A model generated the notes under the pieces. It did not search any database. It was given only the letters and a program-made list of their open reading frames with translations, and was not told where the DNA came from. This document shows, piece after piece, positions 51,428-59,741 of a stretch of DNA of 64,000 nucleotides. Within the stretch, counting starts at the first letter, position 1. Each line of letters begins with the position of its first letter. This DNA is from an uncultured Ruminiclostridium sp. (lineage in GTDB: Bacteria > Bacillota > Clostridia > Oscillospirales > Ruminococcaceae), in the NCBI GenBank assembly GCA_947630175.1, contig CANRGJ010000002.1:124001-188000 (forward strand). The letters are read 5' to 3'. Position numbers and translations under genes: made by a program.

Positions 51428-51730
51428 TTAGTTAATTGGATAACCACATTCTTTCATGAAGAATTCCCATTGTTCAAGGCCAAATTGAAGCTGTTCATCA
51501 AAACTTTTCCCGTTTAACCAGTCTCGAACTGTTTTTCCTCCTGTAAACTCGGTTTTTGAGCTGTAAAACGCACTTATTTTTTTGTGAACATCATCTGGTG
51601 TAGCTCTGATATTTGTAACGGTATTAATATCTCCCACATCAAACCCACTCCTTGTTGCCTTTGCTTGGCATTGCTCAACAAGATGATGCCACTGTTTGTT
51701 AGGACCTGGGTCACCCAAATACTTTTTCAA
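51428..51730 (-). pseudogene. Orphan C-terminal toxin domain (HNH-like, WHH motif)
   Basis: About 100 residues begin KKYLGDPGPNKQWHHLVEQCQ, with His15, His16 and Glu19 forming a WHH-x-VEQ motif seen at the tips of polymorphic secreted nuclease toxins. FTGGKTVRDWLNGKSF and the C-terminal LEQWEFFMKECGY complete the domain. The only start is a TTG four bases after the end of tRNA-Leu, with no ribosome site and no delivery domain, so this looks like a detached toxin tip kept beside its immunity gene. Toxicity is unproven. Confidence 0.65.
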
Positions 51731-51733
51731 GGC

Positions 51734-51820
51734 TGGTGCCGCTGACCGGACTTGAACCGGTACGGTATCGCTACCGAGGGATTTTAAGTCCCTTGTGTCT
51801 GCCTATTCCACCACAGCGGC
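51734..51820 (-). tRNA. tRNA-Leu (anticodon TAA)
   Basis: The 87-base minus-strand gene folds with acceptor arms GCCGCTG/CAGCGGC, anticodon arm AGGGA-CTTAAAA-TCCCT (anticodon TAA), a long variable arm, T arm GGTTCAAGTCC and encoded CCA. Confidence 0.97.
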
Positions 51821-51837
51821 AATTATTGACTTTGATT

Positions 51838-51866
51838 ATTATATCTCAATTTTACCGTTTTGTCAA
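51838..51866 (-). promoter_or_regulatory. Consensus promoter of tRNA-Leu
   Basis: Minus-strand TTGACA, 17-bp spacer, TATAAT, 17 bases before the mature 5' end. Confidence 0.88.
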
Positions 51867-51870
51867 GCAA

Positions 51871-51900
51871 AAACAGACTCACAATGCTGTGAGTCTGTTT
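51871..51900 (-). terminator. Terminator of the collagen-like gene
   Basis: AAACAGACTCACA and TGTGAGTCTGTTT form the stem, with A and T runs on both sides. Confidence 0.88.
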
Positions 51901-51911
51901 TTTTGTTGAGC

Positions 51912-53498
51912 TTATGCTATCCTCGTTATCACCAAATGAGCAGAAACAGGCTGAGTTCCTCCTGCGGAGGGCGTGATTATCAGCGACGAGGGATTGTCAG
52001 CGGGATTTCTGAGAGTTATAACGGAGTTTACAGCAGTGGTGGTTATCAGGGAGATACCCGTTATTCCCGACGCTCCCGAGGCGCGCCCTGCAACGGTGTA
52101 GTCGAGCTCATCGCCGTTAAGGGTCAGAACGAGCTGTCCCGCCTGATTTACGGGAACGCTGAATTCCACCTTATACGTTCCTATTTCGGGAAGATCAAAG
52201 GAGTCGTCGGTCACCCTCGTTATAGTGCCGTCGTTCGAGGACGTTCTGGGGAAGCTGACGTCTGTTCCCGGAGCTACCGAGTCGGCATTGTCAGAGGGCA
52301 TAAGAGCGTAGAAATCAGCGTAACCCAGTACGCCGCCGGTTTCGCCCTGAGGACCTTGGGGACCTGTTTCACCCTGAGGACCTGCGGGACCCGTTGCACC
52401 TGTCGGGCCTGCGGGACCTTGGGGACCTGTTTCACCTTGTGGGCCTGCGGGTCCTGTTGCGCCTGTTGGACCTGCGGGACCTTGAGGTCCTGTCTCACCT
52501 TGTGGGCCTGCGGGACCCGTTGCACCTGTCGGACCTGCGGGACCTTGAGGTCCTGCTTCACCTTGTGGGCCTGCGGGACCCGTTGCACCTGTCGGACCTG
52601 CGGGACCTTGAGGTCCTGCTTCACCTTGAGGGCCTGTTTCACCCTGAGGACCTGCAGGGCCTGTTGCACCTGTCAGGCCTGCGGGACCTTGAGGTCCTGT
52701 TTCACCTTGTGGACCTTGAGGACCCGTTTCACCCTGAGGACCTTGTGGACCTGTTGCGCCTGCTACGCCTGCGGGTCCTTGAGGTCCCTGAGGACCTGTT
52801 TCACCTTGGGGACCTGCGGGGCCTATTTCGCCCTGAGGTCCTTGTGGACCTGTTTCGCCCTGTGGGCCTGCGGGGCCTTGTGGTCCTACGGGACCTGTTT
52901 CACCTTGCGGGCCTTGAGGGCCGACGGGGCCTGTATCGCCTTGTGGACCCTGTGGACCTGCGGGGCCTGTCGGTCCTGTGGCGCCTGTGGGACCCTGAGG
53001 ACCTACGGGTCCTGTTTCGCCTTGCGGGCCTTGAGGGCCTACGGGGCCTGTTTCACCCTGAGGGCCTTGGGGACCTTGCGGGCCTGTTTCACCTACGGGT
53101 CCTTGTGGACCTATGGGTCCTGTCGCTCCCGTCGGGCCTTCAACGCCCATTGGACCCTGAGGACCTACCGGACCTGTTGCGCCCACTGGTCCTCTCGGGC
53201 CCGTTGCACCGGCAGGACCCGTAAGTCCAATAGGTCCCTGCTCGCCGGCAGGTCCTGTTTCGCCCTGAGGTCCCTCGGGTCCTCTTTCGCCCTCGGGTCC
53301 CGGAAATCCCATAGGTCCTCTCGGGCCTGCGGGTCCCATTGGTCCCATCGGTCCCATAGGACCCATTGGTCCCGGAGGACCCGGGATATACTCGGGACAG
53401 CAGGAGCTGCCGCTATTGCTGCCGCAGCCGCAGTCGTTGTTACGGTTGTTTCTGCCGCAGCCGTTATTGTTATTGGAATTGTTATAGAACGAATTCAT
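51912..53498 (-). CDS. Collagen-like (Gly-X-Y) spore-surface-type protein, BclA-like
   Basis: The 528-residue protein has an Asn/Cys-rich N-terminus (1-36, with GCG, CGCG and CC clusters). An uninterrupted Gly-X-Y tract follows (about 40-385), dominated by GPQ, GPA, GET, GPT and GAT triplets. A C-terminal beta domain of about 140 residues ends in SAHLVITRI, like the trimerising BclA C-terminal domain. In Bacillus and Clostridioides such proteins form exosporium filaments. No classical signal peptide is present, again as for spore-coat proteins assembled from inside the mother cell. CAGGAGG precedes the ATG. The Thr-rich triplets are potential O-glycosylation sites. Confidence 0.88.
   Translation of the reverse strand: MNSFYNNSNNNNGCGRNNRNNDCGCGSNSGSSCCPEYIPGPPGPMGPMGPMGPMGPAGPRGPMGFPGPEGERGPEGPQGETGPAGEQGPIGLTGPAGATGPRGPVGATGPVGPQGPMGVEGPTGATGPIGPQGPVGETGPQGPQGPQGETGPVGPQGPQGETGPVGPQGPTGATGPTGPAGPQGPQGDTGPVGPQGPQGETGPVGPQGPAGPQGETGPQGPQGEIGPAGPQGETGPQGPQGPAGVAGATGPQGPQGETGPQGPQGETGPQGPAGLTGATGPAGPQGETGPQGEAGPQGPAGPTGATGPAGPQGEAGPQGPAGPTGATGPAGPQGETGPQGPAGPTGATGPAGPQGETGPQGPAGPTGATGPAGPQGETGPQGPQGETGGVLGYADFYALMPSDNADSVAPGTDVSFPRTSSNDGTITRVTDDSFDLPEIGTYKVEFSVPVNQAGQLVLTLNGDELDYTVAGRASGASGITGISLITTTAVNSVITLRNPADNPSSLIITPSAGGTQPVSAHLVITRIA
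52370..52660 (-). repeat. 63-bp tandem repeats inside the collagen-like gene
   Basis: A 21-residue unit ([20 protein letters not shown] plus one) repeats four to five times with nearly identical DNA. The tract is a likely site of repeat-number variation between strains. Confidence 0.75.
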
Positions 53499-53775
53499 TT
53501 TCTTCCTCCTGAAACTGTCGTTTCCGCCTGAAGCGGAACAGTTGACGCCGTGCGTCTATATATAATATGCGGCGGTATGAAAAACGACACTGTTATTTCC
53601 GCCTCAGAAAACAGATCTTGTTTGTCGCTTCTTTTATCCTGCATTTTGTTGACAAAGGACCGGAAAAGTATTACAATATAATATATAGACAAGCAGCTGT
53701 CATAGCTGTGATTTACGCAGGAGGAACACTGATAAATTTCACAACAGACCCTGCCCGTTTTCCGCAAAATTCCCC

Positions 53776-53804
53776 TTGAATATACGGCGAAGCAGGGTTA
53801 TAAT
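53776..53804 (+). promoter_or_regulatory. Proximal promoter of fucO
   Basis: TTGAAT, 17-bp spacer, TATAAT, 29 bases before the start codon. A second possible promoter (TTGACA at 53649-53654, TACAAT at 53672-53677) lies upstream. The rest of 53499-53832 shows no gene. Confidence 0.72.
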
Positions 53805-53832
53805 TTAAAAAAAGCAGAACGGAGGAACCATA

Positions 53833-54987
53833 ATGGCAAACAGATTTATTCTAAACGAAACTTCCTACTTCGGAGCAGGCGCAAGAGAGACCCTTGCGGA
53901 CGAGGTAAAGGCAAGAGGCTTTAAAAAGCTACTTTTCGTAACAGACAAGACGCTGCTCGACTGCGGCGTGGCAGGTAAGGTCACCGAAGTGCTGGACAAG
54001 GCGGGCATACCCTACGAGATCTATTCCGACATAAAAGCAAATCCCACCGTTAAAAACGTTCAGGACGGCGTTGCAGTTTTCAAAAACAGCGGCGCTGACG
54101 CTATCGTGGCAGTTGGCGGCGGCTCGGTAATGGATACCGCAAAGGGAATCGGAATTATCGTTGCCAATTCCGAATATGCGGACGTTGTATCGCTTGAAGG
54201 CGTTGCTCCCACCAAAAACAAGAGCGTTCCCGTTATCGCGCTTCCCACAACGTCGGGAACAGCCGCCGAGGTAACTATAAACTACGTTATCACCGACGAA
54301 GTGAACAAGAAAAAAATGGTCTGCGTCGATCCTCACGATATCCCCGTTGTCGCCATAGTTGACAGCGACCTTATGATGGGAATGCCGAAGGGACTTTGCG
54401 CTTCTACGGGAATGGACGCGCTGACCCACGCTATCGAGGGATATATCACCGCAGGAGCTTGGGAAATGTCGGATATGGTGGAGCTGCGCGCTATCGAGCT
54501 TATCCATCAGAGCCTTTACGATAGCGTAAACGGCGACCCCAAAGCCCGTGAGACAATGGCGCTGGCACAGTATGTGGCAGGTATGGGCTTCTCAAACGTA
54601 GGTCTGGGAATAGTTCACTCAATGGCTCACCCTCTGGGCGCTTTCTATGACACTCCTCACGGCGTGGCAAACGCACTGCTGCTGCCGTACGTGCTGGAAT
54701 ACAACGCCGAGAGCGCCGCAAAGCCGAAGTTCAGAGCTATCGCCAAGGCGATGGGCGTAAAGCATACCAAGAAAATGAGCGACGACGAATGCGTTGCCGC
54801 AGCCATAGAAGCCGTACGCAAGCTCTCCCTTTCTATCGACATTCCTCAGAAGCTGTCTGAAATAGGCGTGAAGAAAGAGGATCTGGAGGCGCTGTCCGTG
54901 GCGGCGTTCAACGACGTATGCACAGGAGGAAATCCCCGTCCCACTTCTCCCGAAGAAATTCTGGAAATTTACAAAAAGGCATATTGA
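53833..54987 (+). CDS. fucO: Lactaldehyde reductase / iron-containing alcohol dehydrogenase
   Basis: The 384-residue protein follows E. coli FucO almost throughout by eye: MANRFILNET, FVTDKTLLDCGV, NAD-binding VGGGSVMDTAKGIGI, TTSGTAAEVTINYVITDE, VDPHDIP, and the iron-site His residues in DALTHAIEGYI, HSMAHPLGAFYDTPHG. The enzyme reduces L-lactaldehyde to 1,2-propanediol during anaerobic fucose or rhamnose breakdown. No other fucose genes are nearby, so a broader alcohol/aldehyde role is possible. It is monocistronic with a strong GGAGG site. Confidence 0.93.
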   Translation: MANRFILNETSYFGAGARETLADEVKARGFKKLLFVTDKTLLDCGVAGKVTEVLDKAGIPYEIYSDIKANPTVKNVQDGVAVFKNSGADAIVAVGGGSVMDTAKGIGIIVANSEYADVVSLEGVAPTKNKSVPVIALPTTSGTAAEVTINYVITDEVNKKKMVCVDPHDIPVVAIVDSDLMMGMPKGLCASTGMDALTHAIEGYITAGAWEMSDMVELRAIELIHQSLYDSVNGDPKARETMALAQYVAGMGFSNVGLGIVHSMAHPLGAFYDTPHGVANALLLPYVLEYNAESAAKPKFRAIAKAMGVKHTKKMSDDECVAAAIEAVRKLSLSIDIPQKLSEIGVKKEDLEALSVAAFNDVCTGGNPRPTSPEEILEIYKKAY

Positions 54988-55003
54988 GTCTATGCTCCTT
55001 AAA

Positions 55004-55037
55004 AAGGGCTGCACATACGGCGTGCAGCCCTTATTTT
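55004..55037 (+). terminator. Intrinsic terminator of fucO
   Basis: AAGGGCTGCAC and GTGCAGCCCTT form the stem, followed by ATTTTTTT. Confidence 0.92.
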
Positions 55038-55068
55038 TTTGCGGTTATGGCAAAATACTCGTTCCCTC

Positions 55069-55097
55069 TTGATATTTTTGGAAAAATGGTGTAAAAT
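55069..55097 (+). promoter_or_regulatory. Promoter of the glycosyltransferase gene
   Basis: TTGATA, 17-bp spacer, TAAAAT, 50 bases before the start codon. Confidence 0.7.
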
Positions 55098-55147
55098 GTA
55101 TAGAAGAATAAACCGCCGTCATTTTTGCGGCGGGAAGGGAGAGAGCA

Positions 55148-56578
55148 ATGAGAGTTGCGCTTTTTACCGAGGTATATCTGCCCGCCGTCAACGGCGTGGT
55201 GACACATATAAAAACCTTGAAGGAAGGTCTGGAGCTGCTGGGGCATAAGGTGCTGATAGTCGCCGCCGACTCCAACGTGAAAAAGACCCAGACCAGCGAG
55301 GACATAGTTTACTGTCCCGCAATAAAGCTGGAAAAGCTGTACGGCTACGACGTGGCGTCGCCTATCAGCGCAGACAGGCTGAAGGTCATAAAGGACTTTC
55401 ACCCCGACGTTATCCATATACACAACGAGTTCGGCATAGGGCTTTCGGGAGCGATAATGGCAAAGCTGCTGAAAGTACCGTTGGTGTACACCATGCACAC
55501 TATGTATGATGACTACGTTTATTATGTGGCGAACAATGAGCATTTCAGGGAGATAGTCACTTCGGCTTCGCATAAATACGCCAAAATTCTTGCCACCGCC
55601 GCCACCGCAATAACGGGTCCGTCCAAAAAGGTGGAGGATTATTTCCGCCGCTGCGGGGTGGACAAGCCTGTTACCATAATCCCAAATTCAGTTGAGGTGG
55701 ACGTTTTCGACAGGGAGAGCGTGGACAAGGCTAAGACGGCGGAAATAAGGAAAAGCTTTGGCTTTGACGAAAACGACCTGGTGTTCTGCTTTTGCGGAAG
55801 AATGGGGCAGGAAAAGAATATTGAAACGCTGCTGGATTTCTGGGCGAAAAACGTAAAGCCCGACGACGGGATAAAGCTGCTGCTTATCGGCGGCGGTCCT
55901 CAGCTTGAGGAATTTACCGAATACGCGCAAAAGTTAGGGGTAAGCGATACGGTAAAATTCAGCGGCAGAGTGGAGCATATAGATATACCGCCTTATTACG
56001 CCGCCTGCGACTGCTATATCACGGCGTCGCTGACGGAATGTCACTCCATTTCAATGATGGAGGGAATGGCGACGGGTATGCCCGTGCTTACCATATGGGA
56101 CGAGCTGAACGCCGACCAGATAGAAGAGGGAGTCAACGGCTTTTTCTTCCACGACGCCGACGAGATGTACAATGTGATGAAAAAGCTGAGGGAATTGCCC
56201 AAGGAAGAACTGCAAAAGCTGCAAAAGCAGGCGAGGGACACTATCGTTGCGTCAGGGGCGCAGACTATTGCGGAGCATTTGCTGAAGGTCTACGAGCAGG
56301 CGATACACGATTATGACGAAAAGCAGATGTACAAGGAGCTGAACCACAGCGAGAAGAAAGCCTATCAGGAGGAAAATCCCGAGCTTTACGCCCTGCTGAT
56401 AAAGCCGAAGCCAAGGCGCAGGGTCAAGGTCAAGGCGAAGCGTGTGACCTCCGAGGAAAAGGCGCAGAAAAAGAAAGCTATAAAATCTCTGCGGGCAAGG
56501 AAGATCGCCGCAAGAGCGATATCAAAAAATCACAAAAACGCAAAAAGGGACGGCAAGCCGTCCAATAAAAATAAATAA
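55148..56578 (+). CDS. Family-4 (GT-B) glycosyltransferase, diacylglycerol-glucosyltransferase-like
   Basis: The 476-residue protein has the GT4 pattern: RVALFTEVYLPAVNGVVTHIKTL at the N-terminus, IHIHNEFGIG, CFCGRMGQEKN (nucleotide-sugar domain start), and the donor-binding ASLTECHSISMMEGMATGMPVL with the E-x7-E motif. A strongly basic tail (about 420-476, KPKPRRRVKVKAKR) could bind anionic membrane lipids. The nearest known group makes glucosyl-diacylglycerols for membranes and lipoteichoic acid anchors, but the acceptor is inferred. Confidence 0.85.
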   Translation: MRVALFTEVYLPAVNGVVTHIKTLKEGLELLGHKVLIVAADSNVKKTQTSEDIVYCPAIKLEKLYGYDVASPISADRLKVIKDFHPDVIHIHNEFGIGLSGAIMAKLLKVPLVYTMHTMYDDYVYYVANNEHFREIVTSASHKYAKILATAATAITGPSKKVEDYFRRCGVDKPVTIIPNSVEVDVFDRESVDKAKTAEIRKSFGFDENDLVFCFCGRMGQEKNIETLLDFWAKNVKPDDGIKLLLIGGGPQLEEFTEYAQKLGVSDTVKFSGRVEHIDIPPYYAACDCYITASLTECHSISMMEGMATGMPVLTIWDELNADQIEEGVNGFFFHDADEMYNVMKKLRELPKEELQKLQKQARDTIVASGAQTIAEHLLKVYEQAIHDYDEKQMYKELNHSEKKAYQEENPELYALLIKPKPRRRVKVKAKRVTSEEKAQKKKAIKSLRARKIAARAISKNHKNAKRDGKPSNKNK

Positions 56579-56598
56579 TTTCAAGGAAGAAAAAAGAA

Positions 56599-57603
56599 AT
56601 GTCGGACACGATCCTGAACTACCTTACTGGGCTGTTCCAGAACAATGCCGTCGCTTCGGTGATAATTTCGGTGGTGTTTCTGGTCATCGGTTTCTGGGGG
56701 CTTATAAAGGGCGCGGATATTTTTGTTGACAGCGCCTCACAGATAGCGGCAAAGCTGAAGGTGCCGCTGATTGTAATAGGACTTACAATAGTTGCTTTCG
56801 GGACGAGCGCTCCTGAGGCGGCGATAAGCATAACATCCGCCGTGCAGAACAATGCGGGCATTGCGGTGGGAAACGTGCTTGGAAGCAACATAATGAACAT
56901 TCTGTTTATTCTGGGCGTTTCCGCTATGATATGCAAGCTGCCTGTGAAGAAAACCACCTTCCGCTGGGAAATTCCCTTTGTGGCGATAATCACGGCGGTA
57001 ATGCTGGGACTGGGACTTTGGAACAACGATCTGAACAGACTGGACGGAGTCGTGTTCATTCTGCTGTTTGCGCTGTTTATGGGATATCTTATAAAGCTGT
57101 CGAAAAGCGGAGATACCTCGGCGGCGGACGACGTTCCCGAGATCGACGAAAATGCGTCTATCCCGAAAATGATACTGCTGGTCATTCTGGGACTTGCAAT
57201 GGTGGTGCTGGGAAGTGATTTTACCGTCAGCGGCGCTACAAGGATAGCAGAAGTCATTGGGCTTGACGACAGAGTTATCGGGCTTACCGTGGTGGCGTTC
57301 GGCACCTCCCTGCCTGAGCTTGTCACCTGTATCCAGGCGGCAAGAAAGGGCAAGGTGGATATTGCAATAGGAAATATAATCGGAAGCAATATTTTCAACA
57401 TTCTGTTCGTTGTGGGGATCTCCGCTTTGGTTTCCCCCAATCCTATCGCTTTCCCAAATTCGTTTATCGTGGACGCAGTCGCTGCGATAGCTTCTGCCGT
57501 TCTGCTGTGGCTGCTGGTGCTGAAGAACAAGCAGATAAGCAGGCTTGGCGGCGGGATAATGCTGGCGTGCTATGCGGGATATTTCGTTTATCTTTTCCTG
57601 TAA
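56599..57603 (+). CDS. Calcium/sodium (CaCA family) antiporter, YrbG-like
   Basis: The 334-residue protein has ten hydrophobic helices in two inverted halves. Each half carries the alpha repeat: VIGLTIVAFGTSAPEAAISITSA with GNVLGSNIMNILFILG, and VIGLTVVAFGTSLPELVTCIQAA with GNIIGSNIFNILFVVG. Those G-T-S-x-P-E and G-S-N-x-x-N motifs line the ion-exchange path. It exports Ca2+ (or a related cation) in exchange for Na+ or protons. It follows the glycosyltransferase by 20 bases and may be co-transcribed. Confidence 0.93.
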   Translation: MSDTILNYLTGLFQNNAVASVIISVVFLVIGFWGLIKGADIFVDSASQIAAKLKVPLIVIGLTIVAFGTSAPEAAISITSAVQNNAGIAVGNVLGSNIMNILFILGVSAMICKLPVKKTTFRWEIPFVAIITAVMLGLGLWNNDLNRLDGVVFILLFALFMGYLIKLSKSGDTSAADDVPEIDENASIPKMILLVILGLAMVVLGSDFTVSGATRIAEVIGLDDRVIGLTVVAFGTSLPELVTCIQAARKGKVDIAIGNIIGSNIFNILFVVGISALVSPNPIAFPNSFIVDAVAAIASAVLLWLLVLKNKQISRLGGGIMLACYAGYFVYLFL

Positions 57604-57610
57604 AAACCGC

Positions 57611-57639
57611 TTGACAGAAAACGGTGAGGATATTATAAT
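57611..57639 (+). promoter_or_regulatory. Consensus promoter of the hydrogenase-maturation cluster
   Basis: TTGACA, 17-bp spacer, TATAAT. Transcription would start near 57646, leaving a leader of about 126 bases before the first gene. Confidence 0.87.
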
Positions 57640-57663
57640 GTAAGTGCTGAGGTGTGAGAGCTT

Positions 57664-57768
57664 CTTTCGCCGAAGCAGGAATTTTACTGACGCTGAAAAA
57701 AATTTTGAGGCGAAAGGGCTTGTAAAATACGAAGTTATGCCCTTTTGCGCCTTGCGAAAGGGCTTTTT
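57664..57768 (+). promoter_or_regulatory. Candidate cis-regulatory leader RNA with antiterminator and terminator
   Basis: Three mutually exclusive stems can be drawn. P1 pairs CTTTCGCC (57664-57671) with GGCGAAAG (57709-57716) around a 37-base interior. An antiterminator pairs GGCGAAAGGGC (57709-57719) with GCCCTTTTGCGCC (57739-57751). The terminator GCCCTTTTGC/GCGAAAGGGC (57739-57763) is followed by TTTTT. P1 formation frees the terminator strand. The terminator's 3' arm also contains the AAAGGG ribosome site of the next gene. I recognise no named riboswitch class. Confidence 0.72.
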
Positions 57769-57771
57769 CTT

Positions 57772-58041
57772 ATGGATTCGAGAGTTGCCGTTATAGGGAT
57801 AATCGTGGAGGACGAAAACTCCGTAGATAAGCTGAACAGCCTGCTCCACGGCTACGGGAAGTATATCGTGGGGAGAATGGGTATTCCCTACCGCAGTCGG
57901 GGAATAAATATCATAAGTATAGTTATAGACGCGCCGCAGGACGTTATCAGCGCCCTGTCGGGGAAGATAGGCGCACTGAAGGGCGTCAGCGCAAAGGCCG
58001 CCTATTCCGCCGTGAAAACAGGAGAAAACGATGCAGGATAA
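57772..58041 (+). CDS. TM1266-type putative [FeFe]-hydrogenase system regulator
   Basis: The start is MDSRVAVIGIIVEDENSV (nine codons into a longer frame), because the AAAGGG site lies directly before it. The 89-residue ferredoxin-like (ACT/NikR-C-like) protein carries LHGYGKYIVGRMGIPYRSRGINIISIVIDA, the signature of the TM1266 family found next to hydrogenase maturases. Its function is not established; a regulatory role is presumed from the fold. It overlaps hydE by 11 bases and is thus co-expressed. Confidence 0.85.
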   Translation: MDSRVAVIGIIVEDENSVDKLNSLLHGYGKYIVGRMGIPYRSRGINIISIVIDAPQDVISALSGKIGALKGVSAKAAYSAVKTGENDAG

Positions 58042-59071
58042 GCTGATACAAAAGCTGTACGATAATGTCGATCTGTCCGCAGAGGAGCTGAAAACGCTGA
58101 TAGAAAACCGCAGTGACGAGGACTTTAAGCTGCTCAGCGGCTTTGCAAGGAAAAGGTGCGAGGAAAGCTACGGGGACAGGGTGTTCACCAGAGGGCTCAT
58201 CGAATTTTCCTCCTGCTGTAAAAACGACTGCCTTTACTGCGGGCTGAGAAGGAGCAACAAAAATGCGGAGCGATACAGGCTCAGCGAGGAAGAGATACTT
58301 TCCTGCTGTGACAGCGGGTACGAACTGGGCTTTCGCACCTTCGTCCTGCAAGGCGGGGAGGACGTGCATTTTACCGACGATATTTTCTGCAATATCATAA
58401 AAAAGATAAAGGAAAAATATCCCGACTGCGCTATTACACTTTCACTTGGAGAGAGAAGCAGGGACAGCTTTCAGCGGCTGTTTGACGCGGGGGCGGACAG
58501 GTATCTGCTACGGCATGAGACCGCTGACAAGGAGCATTATTCCAAGCTCCACCCGCCTGAGATGTCGTTCGATAACCGTATGCGCTGTCTGAAAGATCTG
58601 AAAGAGATAGGTTATCAGGTGGGGTGCGGGTTTATGGTTGGTTCCCCCTATCAGACGGTGGACTGTCTTGTAAAGGACCTGCGGTTCATCAAGGAGTTTC
58701 AGCCGCATATGGTGGGGATAGGTCCGTTTATACGGCATAAGGACACGCCTTTTCGTGATAAACCTGATGGAACGCTGGAGCTGACGCTGTTTTTGCTGTC
58801 GGTGATAAGGCTGTTGTTGCCTAAGGTTTTATTGCCCGCTACAACGGCGCTGGGAACGATAAGTCCCAACGGACGGGAGCAGGGGCTTATGGCGGGGGCG
58901 AACGTGGTTATGCCCAATCTTTCCCCTGTCAGCGTGAGGAAAAAATATCTGCTGTACGACAACAAGATATGCACGGGCGAGGAAGCCGCAGAGTGCAGAG
59001 GCTGTCTGCAAAGGAGAGTTGAAAGCGTGGGCAGACGGCTGGTGTGCGAGAGGGGAGATTATGGGAGCTAA
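58031..59071 (+). CDS. hydE: [FeFe]-hydrogenase maturase HydE (radical SAM)
   Basis: The 346-residue protein has the radical-SAM motif C-x3-C-x2-C (Cys63, Cys67, Cys70 in CCKNDCLYC) in the HydE-specific context IEFSSCCKNDCLYCGLRR, then FRTFVLQGGED. HydE works after HydG in building the diiron subcluster of the H-cluster. The first stop is at 59071. CAGGAG within the preceding gene is its ribosome site. HydG lies 1.3 kb downstream; hydF is not seen in the window. Confidence 0.95.
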   Translation: MQDKLIQKLYDNVDLSAEELKTLIENRSDEDFKLLSGFARKRCEESYGDRVFTRGLIEFSSCCKNDCLYCGLRRSNKNAERYRLSEEEILSCCDSGYELGFRTFVLQGGEDVHFTDDIFCNIIKKIKEKYPDCAITLSLGERSRDSFQRLFDAGADRYLLRHETADKEHYSKLHPPEMSFDNRMRCLKDLKEIGYQVGCGFMVGSPYQTVDCLVKDLRFIKEFQPHMVGIGPFIRHKDTPFRDKPDGTLELTLFLLSVIRLLLPKVLLPATTALGTISPNGREQGLMAGANVVMPNLSPVSVRKKYLLYDNKICTGEEAAECRGCLQRRVESVGRRLVCERGDYGS

Positions 59072-59123
59072 TCGGAACTATCAGGTCTTTTGCGGCGGCG
59101 CAGATAAAGCGAGGTATAACTAA

Positions 59124-59654
59124 ATGAAAGTAATAGCTATTGCCTCTGTTACGGCAGGCGGAAAAACAACGGTTGTTAATGAAATTAAAAAGAAACTGCC
59201 CAAAACGGCTGTGCTTCATTTTGACGATTATTCTTTTGACGGAGAAGTCCAAGACTTTTATGAATGGACTTTAGACGGCGCGGATTATAATATATGGAAT
59301 TTAGCTCCGCTGAAAAAAGACATTATTTCAACAAGAAACAGCAAAGCATATGAATATTTATTATTGGATTACCCGTTTGCTTATCGCAATGACAAAATAA
59401 AAGATTATATAGACTATGCTGTATTTATTGACACGCCTTTGGACATAGCAATGGCCAGAAGAGTGCTGAGAGATTTTAAAGACGCCACCGCGGAAGAAAT
59501 TCGCAATGATATGAAAATGTATTTAAAATACGCGCGAGTTGTTTATATACAAATGCTCAAAGATATACTTCCTTCGTCGGACTGTGTAGTTGACGGAACA
59601 AAAGAATTAGATGTCATTGTTGATGAAATCTTAAAAGTAATTTCAGAAATCTAA
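59124..59654 (+). CDS. P-loop kinase, uridine-kinase-like
   Basis: The 176-residue protein begins KVIAIASVTAGGKTTVVNEI, a P-loop with Ser in place of the first Gly. It continues with LHFDDYSFDGEVQDFYEWT and the LLLDYPFAYRND Walker-B-like region, then a lid with Arg residues (ARRVLRDFKDATAEE), as in small nucleoside/uridine kinase-like proteins of Firmicutes. The substrate is unknown. The DNA is clearly richer in A and T than hydE and hydG, and the gene interrupts that cluster, suggesting a later insertion. Confidence 0.75.
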   Translation: MKVIAIASVTAGGKTTVVNEIKKKLPKTAVLHFDDYSFDGEVQDFYEWTLDGADYNIWNLAPLKKDIISTRNSKAYEYLLLDYPFAYRNDKIKDYIDYAVFIDTPLDIAMARRVLRDFKDATAEEIRNDMKMYLKYARVVYIQMLKDILPSSDCVVDGTKELDVIVDEILKVISEI

Positions 59655-59741
59655 ATTCAGGTTTATTAAAGACACTCTTTAAAAAATTATTAAATTTATT
59701 TATAGTATATGGTAAAGCGAAGTATAAAGGAGTAATTTCAA

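Noticed and set aside
52370-52660. Regular direct repeats that could suggest a CRISPR array
   Set aside because: The repeats are contiguous in-frame Gly-X-Y codons with no spacers and no cas genes are present.
51795-53531. 578-codon plus-strand frame rich in Cys, Thr and Leu
   Set aside because: It is the mirror of the Gly-X-Y repeat gene; its periodicity comes from the collagen codons.
57646-57720. Glycine riboswitch
   Set aside because: Two short segments resemble glycine aptamer joints, but the closing stem and spacing are not there.
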